The notes under the pieces were generated by a model that searched no databases, had not been told where the DNA came from, and saw only the letters and a program-made list of their open reading frames with translations. From Isoetes taiwanensis (Eukaryota > Streptophyta > Lycopodiopsida > Isoetales > Isoetaceae), in assembly GCA_021234155.1 (NCBI GenBank), contig JAJEKV010000015.1, forward strand, positions 11,554,101 through 11,618,100: a stretch of DNA of 64,000 bases. Reading direction: 5' to 3'. Positions 11,599 through 22,143 of the stretch are shown piece by piece. A program made the translations under genes and the position numbers. Numbering within the stretch: position 1 is the first letter of the stretch; each line of letters begins with the position of its first letter.

Positions 11599-11900
11599 TA
11601 CCAGAAGGACATTTCGTGCCAGGGCCTATACCAATCTAAGAGTTTCGTGAAGATCTTCATATTTATCGCCATAATATGACCGTTCTTGGTGAGATGTGTT
11701 CAGGGATGGCTCTAAGCATAGGCTTATTCAATGAGGAGTTATGTCGTGCTCTGGAGAGGCTTGAAATAGAGAATGCCCAGCTGAGAATGAGAATTGTAGA
11801 GCTCGAAGCCATTTTGTGTAATAGCCCAATAGCTGCACCATCTAATTTGCCAGTTTCTTATGTTCTAGCTTCTCTTGTTACAACCTGTGCTAGCATTTGA
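11599..11900 (+). pseudogene. Leucine/glutamate coiled-coil open frame with an in-frame stop
   Basis: The frame reads 'STEVPPVPEGHFVPGPIPI', a stop near 11638, then 'EFREDLHIYRHN' and an ATG at 11676 leading to 74 residues. The centre (ELCRALERLEIENAQLRMR) has clear heptad spacing for a coiled coil, and the tail is Ser/Val-rich. Either a short protein starting at 11676 or the remnant of a longer exon broken by one stop. Family not recognised. Confidence 0.35.
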
Positions 11901-12146
11901 TATTACTGTGCCAGCATTTGATACTACTGAGGAATAACACACAGATCTAATTAAAAAAATGTAAAGAGTGTCTAGTGTTTTGTATTTATCCTAAATGGTC
12001 TGGTCTGCAGGCCTTATAGTTTTGAAATTTTGAATGAATGGTCTGGTCTGCAAGTATAGCAATTTTATATATATGACAGAATCAGCTTGAGCATCTTAGT
12101 ATATGTACTCAATGAGAAAATGAAACTCTTACCTTTTTTAAGCGAA

Positions 12147-12359
12147 TTACTGACCATGCAACAAAGGTTCCGATGCTTTCTCTGACTGTGTCTCCATCAG
12201 GATGCCTTCTGGGTAATGCTTCGTGATCTTCACATGATCATTTTCCAGAGGAACTCCATGGCATACTGCTTCCAGATCGACTGATTCTATCTTGCAATTT
12301 CGCATCCTCCTCTTCAAATTCGTCGTCAGCATGTAATATTCCTCTCCAACGCCGTTCAA
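12147..12359 (-). CDS. Short open frame, divergent partner of the R2 first exon
   Basis: A 70-codon frame (start NGVGEEYYML, then LKRRMRNCKIESVDLEAVCHG) of protein-like composition begins about 590 bp upstream of the plus-strand exon at 12951 and points away from it. Its presumed leader (12450-12520) has GAGTTCTTCC repeats that mirror AAGAACTC repeats in the plus-strand leader, suggesting a head-to-head pair sharing one promoter region. No family recognised; it could be a first exon. Confidence 0.3.
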   Translation of the reverse strand: MNGVGEEYYMLTTNLKRRMRNCKIESVDLEAVCHGVPLENDHVKITKHYPEGILMETQSEKASEPLLHGQ

Positions 12360-12639
12360 TCTCGTAAGATTATGGGATTAAATTGCAACGGGCGATCCAG
12401 AAGAGTAGATGAACTTACATGAAGGCGCTCGATATCGTTCAGGCACAGGCATCTTCACAGTACTTCTGAGTTCTTCCGAGTTCTTCCCAGTTCTTTCGAG
12501 TTCCTCGAATGACAAGAAAGGCTGACGGCAAGTTTAGGTGGCAGATTCAAATTATCCGTTAATTGTACTGCTTGTTTAGCGGCTGAATGAAATCTAATTT
12601 TGGATTTCATAATACGGCAGTCGTTGAACCATTAACTAC

Positions 12640-12850
12640 CAGTCCAATCGCGTGCCGTCCATTAGGTGCAATCGTAATGACCGTCGATTTGAAGTCGATC
12701 CGCGAAATCTAAATAACCGCTCGCATCTATCGAACCGTCGATCTAAAGTCGATTCGAATGAAACCCGTCGATCCAAAGTCGAATCGGCTAATAAACCCGA
12801 CCGTCAATTGCTTATGGAAATCTATATAAGTTTTTGAATTTTATTTCTTG
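12640..12850 (+). promoter_or_regulatory. R2 promoter, copy A: three paired GTCGAT sites and TATA box
   Basis: Three pairs of GTCGAT sit at 12683/12694, 12737/12748 and 12767/12778, each pair spaced by exactly 11 bp (one turn of DNA) with pattern GTCGATNNNAAGTCGA. A TATA-like TATATAAG follows at 12823, about 128 bp before the ATG at 12951. A pyrimidine-rich TTGCAG at about 12859-12864 could be the acceptor of a leader intron. The arrangement is conserved at 15395-15600. Confidence 0.5.
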
Positions 12851-12950
12851 CTTTTTAGTTGCAGACTTGCTCCGAGGCGCTCAAGAACTCAAGAAGTCAG
12901 AGGCACTGAAGAACTCAAGAACTCCGAGGCCACTCAAGATCATCGCAAAA

Positions 12951-13011
12951 ATGCCGTTCAAAGGTCGTGCTGCTCTAAACTCTGGCCGAGCCACGAGAGA
13001 AGCTGCTGAAG
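12951..13011 (+). CDS. R2 first coding exon, copy A
   Basis: ATG at 12951 begins MPFKGRAALNSGRATREAAE and runs into a GTCAGT splice donor at 13012. Position relative to the promoter, the basic/Ala-rich start and its conservation in copy B support a genuine first exon. The downstream exons are not in this window or are lost: the following 2 kb is non-coding repeat. Function unknown. Confidence 0.4.
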
Positions 13012-15306
13012 GTCAGTATTCTTCATCATTCTGTGTTTCATTCGTTCATTGTTCGATTCTTTGTTCAGTGTTTAGGGTTCTGTTCATTGGTCTGTTATTG
13101 TAAAACTAAGATAAGTTCCATCCCTTGTCTTCTCAATTGCACTATTAACAATTCCAACTTAGGTGCACAATTAGTATTTCCAACTTAGGTTGGACATTCT
13201 ATGTAGGGGTATGGTGACTGGGACACCTACATAGAGTTTTTGAGCTAATTGTTGCAGTGTTGCAGTCTATCTTGGTTCAGAAAAGGGAAATAAAACCATT
13301 TGATAGCCAGAATAGATTAAGTATTAGAAATTAAATGGAGTAGCTTGTCCATTGCATTTGTAATGGTGTGTAGATGTAATGGTGACCAAGTAGTATGGTA
13401 TTTAAATTGCATAAGGCTCCATTGCATTTTACCAGTATGGTATTTAAATTGCATAAGGGGTGGTCTAATTTAAACTTAAAACTTTAATTGCCATTAGAGT
13501 GGTCAAACTTAAATTTTAAAATTTAAAACTTAAATTGCATCAATATCAATATCAAATGGCATAAGGTAAATAAACTAGATACCCTTGGTGTATATTTTAT
13601 ACATATCTAGCCTAAAGACTCTTTCTAGTTAGCTTTGGTGGTGTATGCCACTAGGTGTATATAACATTATCATAGTATTTTTCTAGGAGATTCTATAATC
13701 AATTTCTCATCGCATAATTAATCTGGTCACATTTCTAATCATTCTTTAACTTCTTTAAGAGTTTCAAGTTATTTCATTTCAAGTTTCAGGTTATTTCGTT
13801 TAGTCAAGAGTTTCAAGTTTAACTTGTGTGCATAATCAAATGTTATTGTAAAGAGATACAACTTCACGATATAAAACTAAGATAAGTTCCATCCCTTGTC
13901 TTCTCAATTGCAATATTAACAATTCCAACTTAGGTGCACAATCAGTATTTCCAACTTAGGTTGGACATTCTATGTAGGGGTATGGTGGTTGGGACCCCTA
14001 TATAGAGTTTTTGAGCTAGCTGTTGCAGTGTTGCAGTCTATCTTTGTTCAGAAAAGGGGAACCAGAATAGATTAAGTGTTAGAAATTAAACGGAGTAGCT
14101 TGTCCATTGCATTTGTAATGGTGTGTAGATGTAATGGTGACCAACCAGTATGGTATTTAACTTGCATAAAGCTTGTCCATTGCATTTGTAATGGTGTATA
14201 GATGTAATGGTGACCAACCAGTATGGTGTTTAAATTGCATAAGGGGCAAGTAGGCATAGCTTCTGGTCTAATCTAAACTTAAAACTTAAATTGCTTGAAC
14301 TTGAATTGCCACTAGAGTGGTCACCTTAAATTGCATCAATATCAAATGGCATAAGGTCAATATCAATATCAATATCAAATGGCATAAGGTAAATAGACTA
14401 GATACCCTTGGTGTATATCCTATACATACCTAGCCTAAAGGCTCTTTCTAGTTAGCTCTGGTGGTGTATGCCACTAGGTGTAAAGTTCACTGTTGATGTC
14501 TTACTACCTGCTTTACTACCATCAACTATGGTACATAAAAAAAAAACATGAGTATATAAAGATGAGTACCATGATATGCATAACCATTGTACATTAAAAA
14601 AAAAAAAAAAAACATGAGTATATAAGCATACCAAAATAAGTATACATGTATAAGAGTATAGGCCTAGTAATGCCAAAATAAGTATTACCCCCCTTCCTGT
14701 ACGTCATCCTCCTACTGGCTAGATTCACATGTCTTACATTACCATTTTTTCTTTCATTTTCTCTGTTGACATTCTCATGTGCTCTGCATTCATTGCCATT
14801 ATCCTTTGCCTTTTATTCCTTCATTTGGGTCTTAAACCTCTTCCTTTCCTCTTCAATCCTTTTGCCTTCCTTAACCTAGGTTTTATGTCCTCTAATCATT
14901 CTTTCTTTCTTTTCGAACATGGTATATCATGTGCTGTTTTATTATCTATTTGTTTTATGAAGTTGAGAATATGGTGTTTGTTTTCATATGGTCGAGTGGC
15001 TTGTGTATGCTTTATGTTGACTATGCAATGCACTCAGCCATATTACATTGTACCATGCAAAACAATGGTTGAGAATATAAGCATACCATGGTTGAAAACA
15101 GTTACAGTGTTCATCTTTGAAAAACAAAGGGGATAATGACATATTTAACAAAAATTTGGACTTATTCAAATCTAATAAATATACTTCAAGAATCCCATGA
15201 TAAGATTATATATATTTTTAACTCTTATTGATTTTCATATTTTTCTTAACTATCTTTAGATCAAAAGTATGATGGTTATTAAAGCATAAAATTGCTTTCT
15301 AAACTA

Positions 15307-15394
15307 ATTATCTAACTGATGATCTCTTCCTCACTCTCATTGCATGTTGCATGTTTGATGTCTTCAATTGTCTTGGACCTATTAAAGAAAAAAC
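15307..15394. repeat. Shared 88-bp junction segment
   Basis: CTAACTGATGATCTCTTCCT...GACCTATTAAAGAAAAAAC is the same text found at about 9318-9405, 22582-22645 and 24284-24372. It links R1 and R2, so the two families probably belong to one larger ancestral repeat. Confidence 0.7.
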
Positions 15395-15600
15395 TGCCGG
15401 TCCAATTGCGTGCCATCCATTAGGCGCAATCGTAATGACCGTCGATTTGAAGTCGATCCGCGAAATCTAAATAACCGCTCGCATCTATCGAACCGTCGAT
15501 CTAAAGTCGATCCGAATGAAACCCGTCGATCCAAAGTCGAATCGGCTAACAAACCCGACCGTCAATTGCTTATGGAAATCTATATAAGTTTTTGAATTTT
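15395..15600 (+). promoter_or_regulatory. R2 promoter, copy B
   Basis: Same paired GTCGAT sites and TATATAAG (15581-15588) as copy A, with only a few base differences. It precedes the ATG at 15708 by about 127 bp. Confidence 0.5.
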
Positions 15601-15707
15601 ATTTCTTGCTTTTTAATTGCAGACTTGTTCCGAGGCGCTCAAGAACTCAAGAAGTCAGAGGCGCTGAAGAACTCAAGAACTTCGAGGCACTCAAGATCGT
15701 CGCAAAA

Positions 15708-15768
15708 ATGCCGTCCAAAGGTCGTGCTGCTCTAAACTCTGGCCGAGCCACAAGAGAAGCTGCTGAAG
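15708..15768 (+). CDS. R2 first coding exon, copy B
   Basis: MPSKGRAALNSGRATREAAE followed by the same GTCAGT donor at 15769. One residue differs from copy A (Phe to Ser at position 3). Downstream exons are not found; 16103 onward is an insertion. Confidence 0.4.
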
Positions 15769-16382
15769 GTCAGTATTCTTCATCATTCTGTGTTTCATTC
15801 GTTCATTGTTCGATTCTTTGTTCAGTGTTTAGGGTTTTGTTCATTGGTCTGTTATTGTAAAACTAAGATAAGTTCCATCCCTTGTCTTCTCAATTGCACT
15901 ATTAACAATTCCAACTTAGGCAGTATTTCCAACTTAGGTTGGACATTTTATGTAGGGGTATGGTGACTGGGACCCCTATATAGAGTTTTTGAGCTAGTTG
16001 TTGCAGTGTTGCAGTCTATCTTGGTTCAGAAAAGGGAAATAAAACCATTTGATAGCCAGAATAGATTAAGTATTAGAAATTAAATGGAGTAGCTTGTCCA
16101 TTAACCATCATCCAATTAAATTGGGATTATGTCAACTCCAAAATCACGCCAACCTATGGTTATTTTCTAGGGACTTTTGTCTTTTTTTTTATTTTTTTTT
16201 TGGACTTGCTAAATCATATAAACATTGCATTTCTCTTTGATCTTTTATATGTGACTCGAAATATGTAAAACACAAGGGCAAATTGTTCAAACTTATGACA
16301 TCATAAACTTAGAACATTGGGACCAAAAAGATATAATTTGATAACATATTACAAGTTTTTTGGGCAGGAACAACCTTAGAAA

Positions 16383-16634
16383 TTATGAATATATGAAATG
16401 AATATCAATAAAAACAATGATGTATTCAAATAAAATATTATGCACCAATCCATGTTTTTCCACATAAGAGACAAGGTGTGGTTCCCTGTCAATTCTTATG
16501 TCCAGTTCTAGATGTGATTCTAACACCTCATGCATTGTCATCCCCATAGCTAGATTATTCATAATAGGCATAAAATGGCCCAGGAAATCATCTGTCGCAA
16601 TTGGAGCACCGTGGTTGACATCATGGAGGCTCAT
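16383..16634 (-). CDS. Unrecognised open frame inside the TIR element
   Basis: 83 codons starting MSLHDVNHGAPIATDDFLGH, with an amphipathic middle (TMHEVLESHLELDIRIDREP). Gene-like in composition, but no homology is recognised and there is no neighbouring exon. It may be a captured fragment carried by the transposon. Confidence 0.3.
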   Translation of the reverse strand: MSLHDVNHGAPIATDDFLGHFMPIMNNLAMGMTMHEVLESHLELDIRIDREPHLVSYVEKHGLVHNILFEYIIVFIDIHFIYS

Positions 16635-16786
16635 AGTGCCTTTCTAAAATCTGCAATAATAGTCTGCTGCCAAGTGATTACCTTATTGCTAAATCAAAGC
16701 TTTGCCCAGTTTTTATTGCATTATTTGAACAACTTTTCGAAGCAGGGCTCTAATATGTGCAAATCAGTGCTTTTGTTGCATAACAG

Positions 16787-16880
16787 AAAGGTGCAATGGC
16801 AGGAAAGAATGGCAAACTAGAAAGGTGCAGTGGCAGGAAAGAATGGCAAACCCGAAAGGTGCAGGAAAGAATGGTAAACA
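16787..16880. repeat. Minisatellite, about 33-bp unit
   Basis: GAAAGGTGCA(A/G)TGGCAGGAA and AGAATGGCAAAC recur about three times in tandem within the TIR element. Confidence 0.75.
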
Positions 16881-17284
16881 AGGCCTAACGTGCTTTAGAA
16901 TGGTTTCATTATCTCTGCTTTAGTTGTTTTGGCAAACTCAGAAGATTGGAAGGGCTGGGCAATGTGGCTAGCCATATTTATGAACTTGTCTGCTCCAAAA
17001 TGATCTAGCTCAGTAGACAAAGGCTAACCATACAGAAATATATTTTTGGATCATTTTATGCATCTTCACATGATGTACTAAGAAAAAGAGGTGAAATCAT
17101 TTCTATCTAGCATTATATCGGCTGTATCGGGCACCAGGCAACACAGCAAACCTCGTATTCATGGGTTCTAGGATAAATTTAAGAATAACATTTAAAAACA
17201 GTTGAGATGTAAGTACACAATAAATATTGATTTGTACCTCTGGTAATTGCAAGAACTCAGCAAGTCTCAGCAAGTCTTGCGTTT

Positions 17285-17665
17285 GTGCATCCAGAGCCAA
17301 GTCTCGTGCTTGGGCATCCAGTCCAGAGCCTCGTGCTTGGGCATCCATGGGCATCCAGAGCCAGGCCGTCCCAATATGCTCCTTTATAAAACGTCCGTAA
17401 ATGAATTCTATTCTGGCTTTTCCCGCTCAGTTATTATTTTGAATCTTATTTTCCCGCTCAGACAATTTTTATTGCCCGCCTAAACTACCTCTTGGAGCCC
17501 ATCTCCACCGATACTCCAGAAGACCCACAAGCCCATTTCAGAAGACCCACAAGCCCGTTTCTGCTAGGTACAATGAGCGACACTCCAGAAGACCCACAAG
17601 CCCATTTCTGCAAGGTACAATGATGATCAAGAAAAGGCATAAGCCCATTTCTGTTAAACCAGGTA
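17285..17665. repeat. Two short tandem repeats inside the TIR element
   Basis: GCATCCAGAGCC / TCGTGCTTGGGCATCCA is repeated three times at 17287-17370. CAGAAGACCCACAAGCCC is repeated about three times (plus a fourth, degenerate CATAAGCCCATTTCTG) at 17516-17655. Open frames across them are by-products of the repeats. Confidence 0.7.
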
Positions 17666-18577
17666 TTTCTTTCTTTTACGTTTGCATCTGGAGATAGATA
17701 CATCATACATCTGGAGATCGATAGGGAGGCAAATGCGGATATGGATAAAAGCAAGGGGAAAGACTTTTTTCTGTATGATTATGAGGAGTGCCATTTTACA
17801 GCAAGGATGCGGTGCCGGGGACACTCTGATCAGCACTTCTAATGGCCTAAACGACTCCTTTCCACTTGCCATGATGCCAGAAATTTGTTCCTCTTGCCGA
17901 GATTGCTTTTTCTTCCGCTTCTTCTTCTTCAGAGCTTGTTCAGAGCCGATTAGAAGGTTCCTTTGCTCATTTTCCACGGTATGTATGTGTCAGGAATGAG
18001 TTTGGGCATAACAAAGTTTCTCGTTGTTTCTTTATTTTCGTTTCTTCTACGTATGATACGCTTTTAGTTTTAGCATCTTTTTAGAATGTAAATGTGCTTG
18101 AAAAACCACGCCAAGCGTGCTCTTTTTTTTGGCTTTTATCCAATTTTTTGTAGATAACAACTAACTTCTGTTTAAGCCTATTTTTTTAGTTAAATTGGTC
18201 TTTTTTGGCTTTTTTTTTTAGGTGATGGGATGCGTTTATAAGTAAGCCTATTTTGGTGTTTCAGCGTATTTTCAAGGTAAACTAAACACTTTGTATTACA
18301 CCATTACCGTTTGCTATATTGACTATATCTAAGCTTATTCATGATGTTAGATACCATAAAGTTCTTGGTTTAGAATATATTTTTTACCCGACTTTCAAAG
18401 CGATTTTGGTAGCATAATTCATGTGGGTAGTGTCAGTTCGAAAATGTGTATCTTCTTACATGTTCAGCTCCTTATTATGAGCCCAACTTCAAAAATGTGA
18501 ATCTTCTAACATGTTCTGCCATATGAATTTTGATGGACTAATCCTCTGTGTTTTCAATATCGTAGCTTTGGTCGTAA

Positions 18578-18694
18578 TGGCGCGATGCTTACAAGAAGAA
18601 ATATGCTAAGCTGAATTCTTCTTTGGACCGTGAAGAATTGATCTACATTAGGATTCGTAGGTTAAAAGGTGGAGGAGAAACATTGGAGTCCTAA
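18578..18694 (+). CDS. Short basic exon-like frame near the right end of the TIR element
   Basis: The frame WRDAYKKKYAKLNSSLDREE continues to 'RIRRLKGGGETLES' and TAA at 18692. A TTTTCAATATCGTAG acceptor-like sequence lies just upstream. High Lys/Arg/Glu content suggests the tail of a protein. It could be the last exon of a decayed element-encoded gene; no family recognised. Confidence 0.3.
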   Translation, partial: WRDAYKKKYAKLNSSLDREELIYIRIRRLKGGGETLES

Positions 18695-20381
18695 AAGATG
18701 GAATGTGGAAGGTGGAGGAAAAACATTCTAGTTCTATAAAAAGTAACCTTTTTTTATTTGGTGATCCACAACTTTATGAAACTTAGTTGGGTGTTTTATT
18801 TTTGTGCATCCTTCTGTAATAATACTGTCGTACTCAAATTTCTTCATCATTTTCTTCTATCATTTGCGTGCTATTATGCTATATTGTGAAATGTTGTCTA
18901 TCCTTAAAGAAATATGATATTATATTTTTGTGCTTTTCACATAAGACTTTGAGAATTTGAATATGCCACCAAAAACACGCATTATAAAATTTGTCCCAAA
19001 ATTAAGACATAATCCCAATTTAATTGAATGATGGTTCATTGCATTTATAATGGTGTGTAGATGTAATGGTGACCAACTAGTATGGTATTTAAATTGCATA
19101 AGGCTCTATTGCATTTTACCAGTATGGTGTTTAAATTGCATAAGGGGCAATTAGGCATAGCACCTGGTCTAATTTAAACTTAAAACTTTAATTGCCATTA
19201 GAGTGGTCAGAATTAAAATTTAAAATTTAAAACTTAAATTGCATCAATATCAATATCAAATGGCATAAGATAAATAAACTAGATACCCTTGGTGTATATT
19301 TTATACATATCTAGCCTAAAGACTCTTTCTAGTTAGCTTTGGTGGTGTATGCCACTAGGTGTATATAACATTATAATAGTATTTTTCTAGGAGATTCTAT
19401 AATCAATTTCTCATCGCATAATGAATCTGGTCACATTTCTAATCATTCTTTAACTTCTTCAAGAGTTTCAAGTTATTTCATTTCAAGTTTCAGGTTATTT
19501 CGTTTAGTCAAGAGTTTCAAGTTTAACTTGTGTGCATAACCAAACGTTATTATAAAGAGACATACAACTTCACGATATAAAACTAAGATAAGTTCCATCC
19601 CTTGTCTTCTCAATTGCACTATTAACAATTCCAACTTAGGTGCACAATCAGTTATTTCCAACTTAGGTTGGACATTCTATGTAGGGGTATGGTGATTGGG
19701 ACCCCTATATAGAGTATTTGAGCTAGCTGTTGCAGTGTTGCAGTCTATCTTTGTTCAGAAACGGGGAATAAAACCATTTGATAACCAGAATAGATTAAGT
19801 GTTAGAAATTAAACGGAGTAGCTTGTCCATTGCATTTGTAATGGTGTGTAGATGTAATGGTGACCAACCAGTATGGTATTTAACTTGCATAAAGCTTGTC
19901 CATTGCATTTGTAATGGTGTATAGATGTAATGGTGACCAACCAGTATGGTGTTTAAATTGCATAAGGGACAAGTAGGCATAGCTTCTGGTCTAATCTAAA
20001 CTTAAAACTTAAATTGCTTGAACTTGAATTGCCACTAGAGTGGTCACACTTAAAACTTAAATTGCATCAATATCAAATGGCATAAGGTCAATATCAATAT
20101 CAATATCAAATGGCATAAGGTAAATAGACTAGATACCCTTGGTATATCCTATACATACCTAGCCTAAAGGCTCTTTCTAGTTAGTTCTGGTGGTGTATGC
20201 AGTGTAAAGTTCACTGTTAATGTCTTACTACCTGCTTTACTACCATCAACTATGGTACATAAAAAAAAACATGAGTATAGAATAGAATAGAATAGAATAT
20301 ACATTAATGTCCCTCAGGCCGTGAGTATATAAAGATGAGTACCATGATATGCATAACCATTGTACATTAAAAAAAAACAAA

Positions 20382-22140
20382 CATGAGTATATAAGCATAC
20401 CAAAATAAGTATACATGTATAAGAGTATAGGCCTAGTAATGCCAAAATAAGTATTACCCCCCTTCCTGTACGTCATCCTCCTACTGGCTAGATTCACATG
20501 TCTTACATTACCATTATTTTTCTTTCATTTTCTCTGTTGACATTCTCATGTGCTCTGCATTCATTGCCATTATCCTTTGCCTTTTATTCCTTCATTTGGG
20601 TCTTAAACCTCTTCCTTTCCTCTTCAATCCTTTTGCCTTCCTTAACCTAGGTTTTATGTCCTCTAATCATTCTTTCTTTCTTTTCGAACATGGTATATCA
20701 TGTGCTGTTTTATTATCTATTTGTTTTATGAAGTTGAGAATATGGTGTTTATTTTCATATGGTCAAGTGGCTTGTGTATGCTTTATGTTGACTATGCAAT
20801 GCACTCAGCTATATTATATTGTACCATGCAAAGCAATGGTTGAGAATATAAGCATACCATGGTTGAAAAAAGTTACAGTGTTCATCTTTGAAAAACAAAG
20901 GGGATAATGACATATTTAACAAAATTTGGACTTATTCAAATCTAATAAATATACTTCAAGAATCTCATGATAAGATTATATATATTTTTAACTCTTATTG
21001 ATTTTCATATTTTTCTTAACTATCTTTAGATCAAAAGTATGATGGTTATTAAAGCATAAAATTGCTTTCTAAACTAATTTTCACTTTAATCTATTTACAC
21101 TTAAATTTTCATCTAAGAAAAGCTCTGTATAATTAAATTTTATTTTTTAAAAATACTTAAAGAAAATTTAAGACTGAAATTAATTAAATGATTGCACTTA
21201 TACTTTAATAAAAAAAAATGAAAAAAGTTTTAGGATTGATTAATTTTCAATATATTTTCATCTATTCATAGTTATAATTTAAATATTAACTTTATCATTT
21301 AACATGAGTATATAAGCATACCAAAATAAGTATATATGTATAAGAGTATAGGCCTAGTAATGCCAAAATAAGTATTACCCCCCCTTCCTATACGTCATCC
21401 TCCTACTGGCTAGATTCACATGTCTTACATTACCATTATTTTTCTTTCATTTTCTCTGTTGACATTCTCATGTGCTCTGCATTCATTGCCATTATCCTTT
21501 GCCTTTTATTCCTTCATTTGGGTCTTAAACCTCTTCCTTTCCTCTTCAATCCTTTTGCCTTCCTTAACCTAGGTTTTATGTCCTCTAATCATTCTTTCTT
21601 TCTTTTCGAACATGGTATATCATGTGCTGTTTTATTATCTATTTGTGTTTATTTTCATATGGTCAAGTGGCTTGTGTATGCTTTATGTTGACTATGCAAT
21701 GCACTCAGCCATATTACATTGTACCATGCAAAACAATGGTTGAGAATATAAGCATATTACAGTGTTCATCTTTGAAAAACAAAGGGGATAATGACATATT
21801 TAACAAAATTTGGACTTATTTAAATCTAATAAATATACTTCAAGAATTCCATGATAAGATTATATATATTTTTAACTCTTATTGATTTTCATATTTTTCT
21901 TAACTATCTTTAGATCAAAAGTATGATGGTTATTAAAGCATAAAATTGCTTTCTAAACTAATTTTCACTTTAATCTATTTACACTTAAATTTTCATCTAA
22001 GAAAAGCTCTGTATAATTAAATTTTATTTTTTAAAAATACTTAAAGAAAATTTAAGACTGAAATTAATTAAATGATCGCACTTATACTTTAATAAAAAAA
22101 AATGAAAAAAGTTTTATTATTGATTAATTTTCAATATATT
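20382..22140. repeat. Tandem duplication of about 920 bp (R2 3' part plus R1-type AT-rich segment)
   Basis: CATGAGTATATAAGCATACC begins at about 20381 and again at about 21303, and the two following stretches match through ATTTTCATCTAAGAAAAGCT (about 21107 and 21992). The second copy has small internal deletions. The matching open frames at 20548-20907 and 21470-21691 are carried along and are not independent genes. Confidence 0.75.
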
Positions 22141-22143
22141 TTC

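Larger units (their letters stand above)
12634..15309. repeat. R2 segmental repeat, copy A (empty site)
   Basis: A 2.7-kb block with promoter, first exon and AT-rich non-coding sequence. It contains an internal tandem duplication of about 770 bp (AAACTAAGATAAGTTCC at 13104 and 13874). It is repeated as copy B from 15392, where an insertion splits it. Plus-strand text such as ATGTGCTCTGCATTCATTGC (about 14777) also marks copies at about 20545 and 21467. The open frames in it are carried with the repeat and show no gene-like features. Confidence 0.8.
16103..19036. mobile_element. DNA transposon insertion with 31-bp TIRs and 4-bp target duplication
   Basis: The left end AACCATCATCCAATTAAATT (continuing through GGGATTATGTC to 16133) is the reverse complement of the right end (19006-19036) over 31 bp, with a single mismatch at position 10. 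The tetranucleotide CATT is duplicated on the two sides (16099-16102 and 19037-19040), and the empty site survives at about 13348. The 2934-bp body has only short open frames and minisatellites, so it is probably non-autonomous. A 4-bp duplication excludes typical hAT (8), Mutator (9), CACTA and Harbinger (3) and Tc1 (TA). Sola- and Ginger-type elements do make 4-bp duplications, but no transposase is visible to decide. Confidence 0.85.
15392..21075. repeat. R2 segmental repeat, copy B, split by a 2.93-kb insertion
   Basis: 15392-16102 and 19033-21075 together reproduce copy A (12634-15309), including the internal 770-bp duplication. The interruption falls at CTTGTCCATT/CATTGCATTT, which is continuous as CTTGTCCATTGCATTT in copy A (about 13348). 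The insertion therefore postdates the duplication. Confidence 0.85.

Noticed and set aside
14729-15136. Hydrophobic 135-codon plus frame, repeated at 20548-20907 and 21470-21691
   Set aside because: A T-rich repeat naturally reads as Phe/Leu/Ile-rich residues. Copies differ by frameshifts and premature ends, with no sign of selection on the protein.
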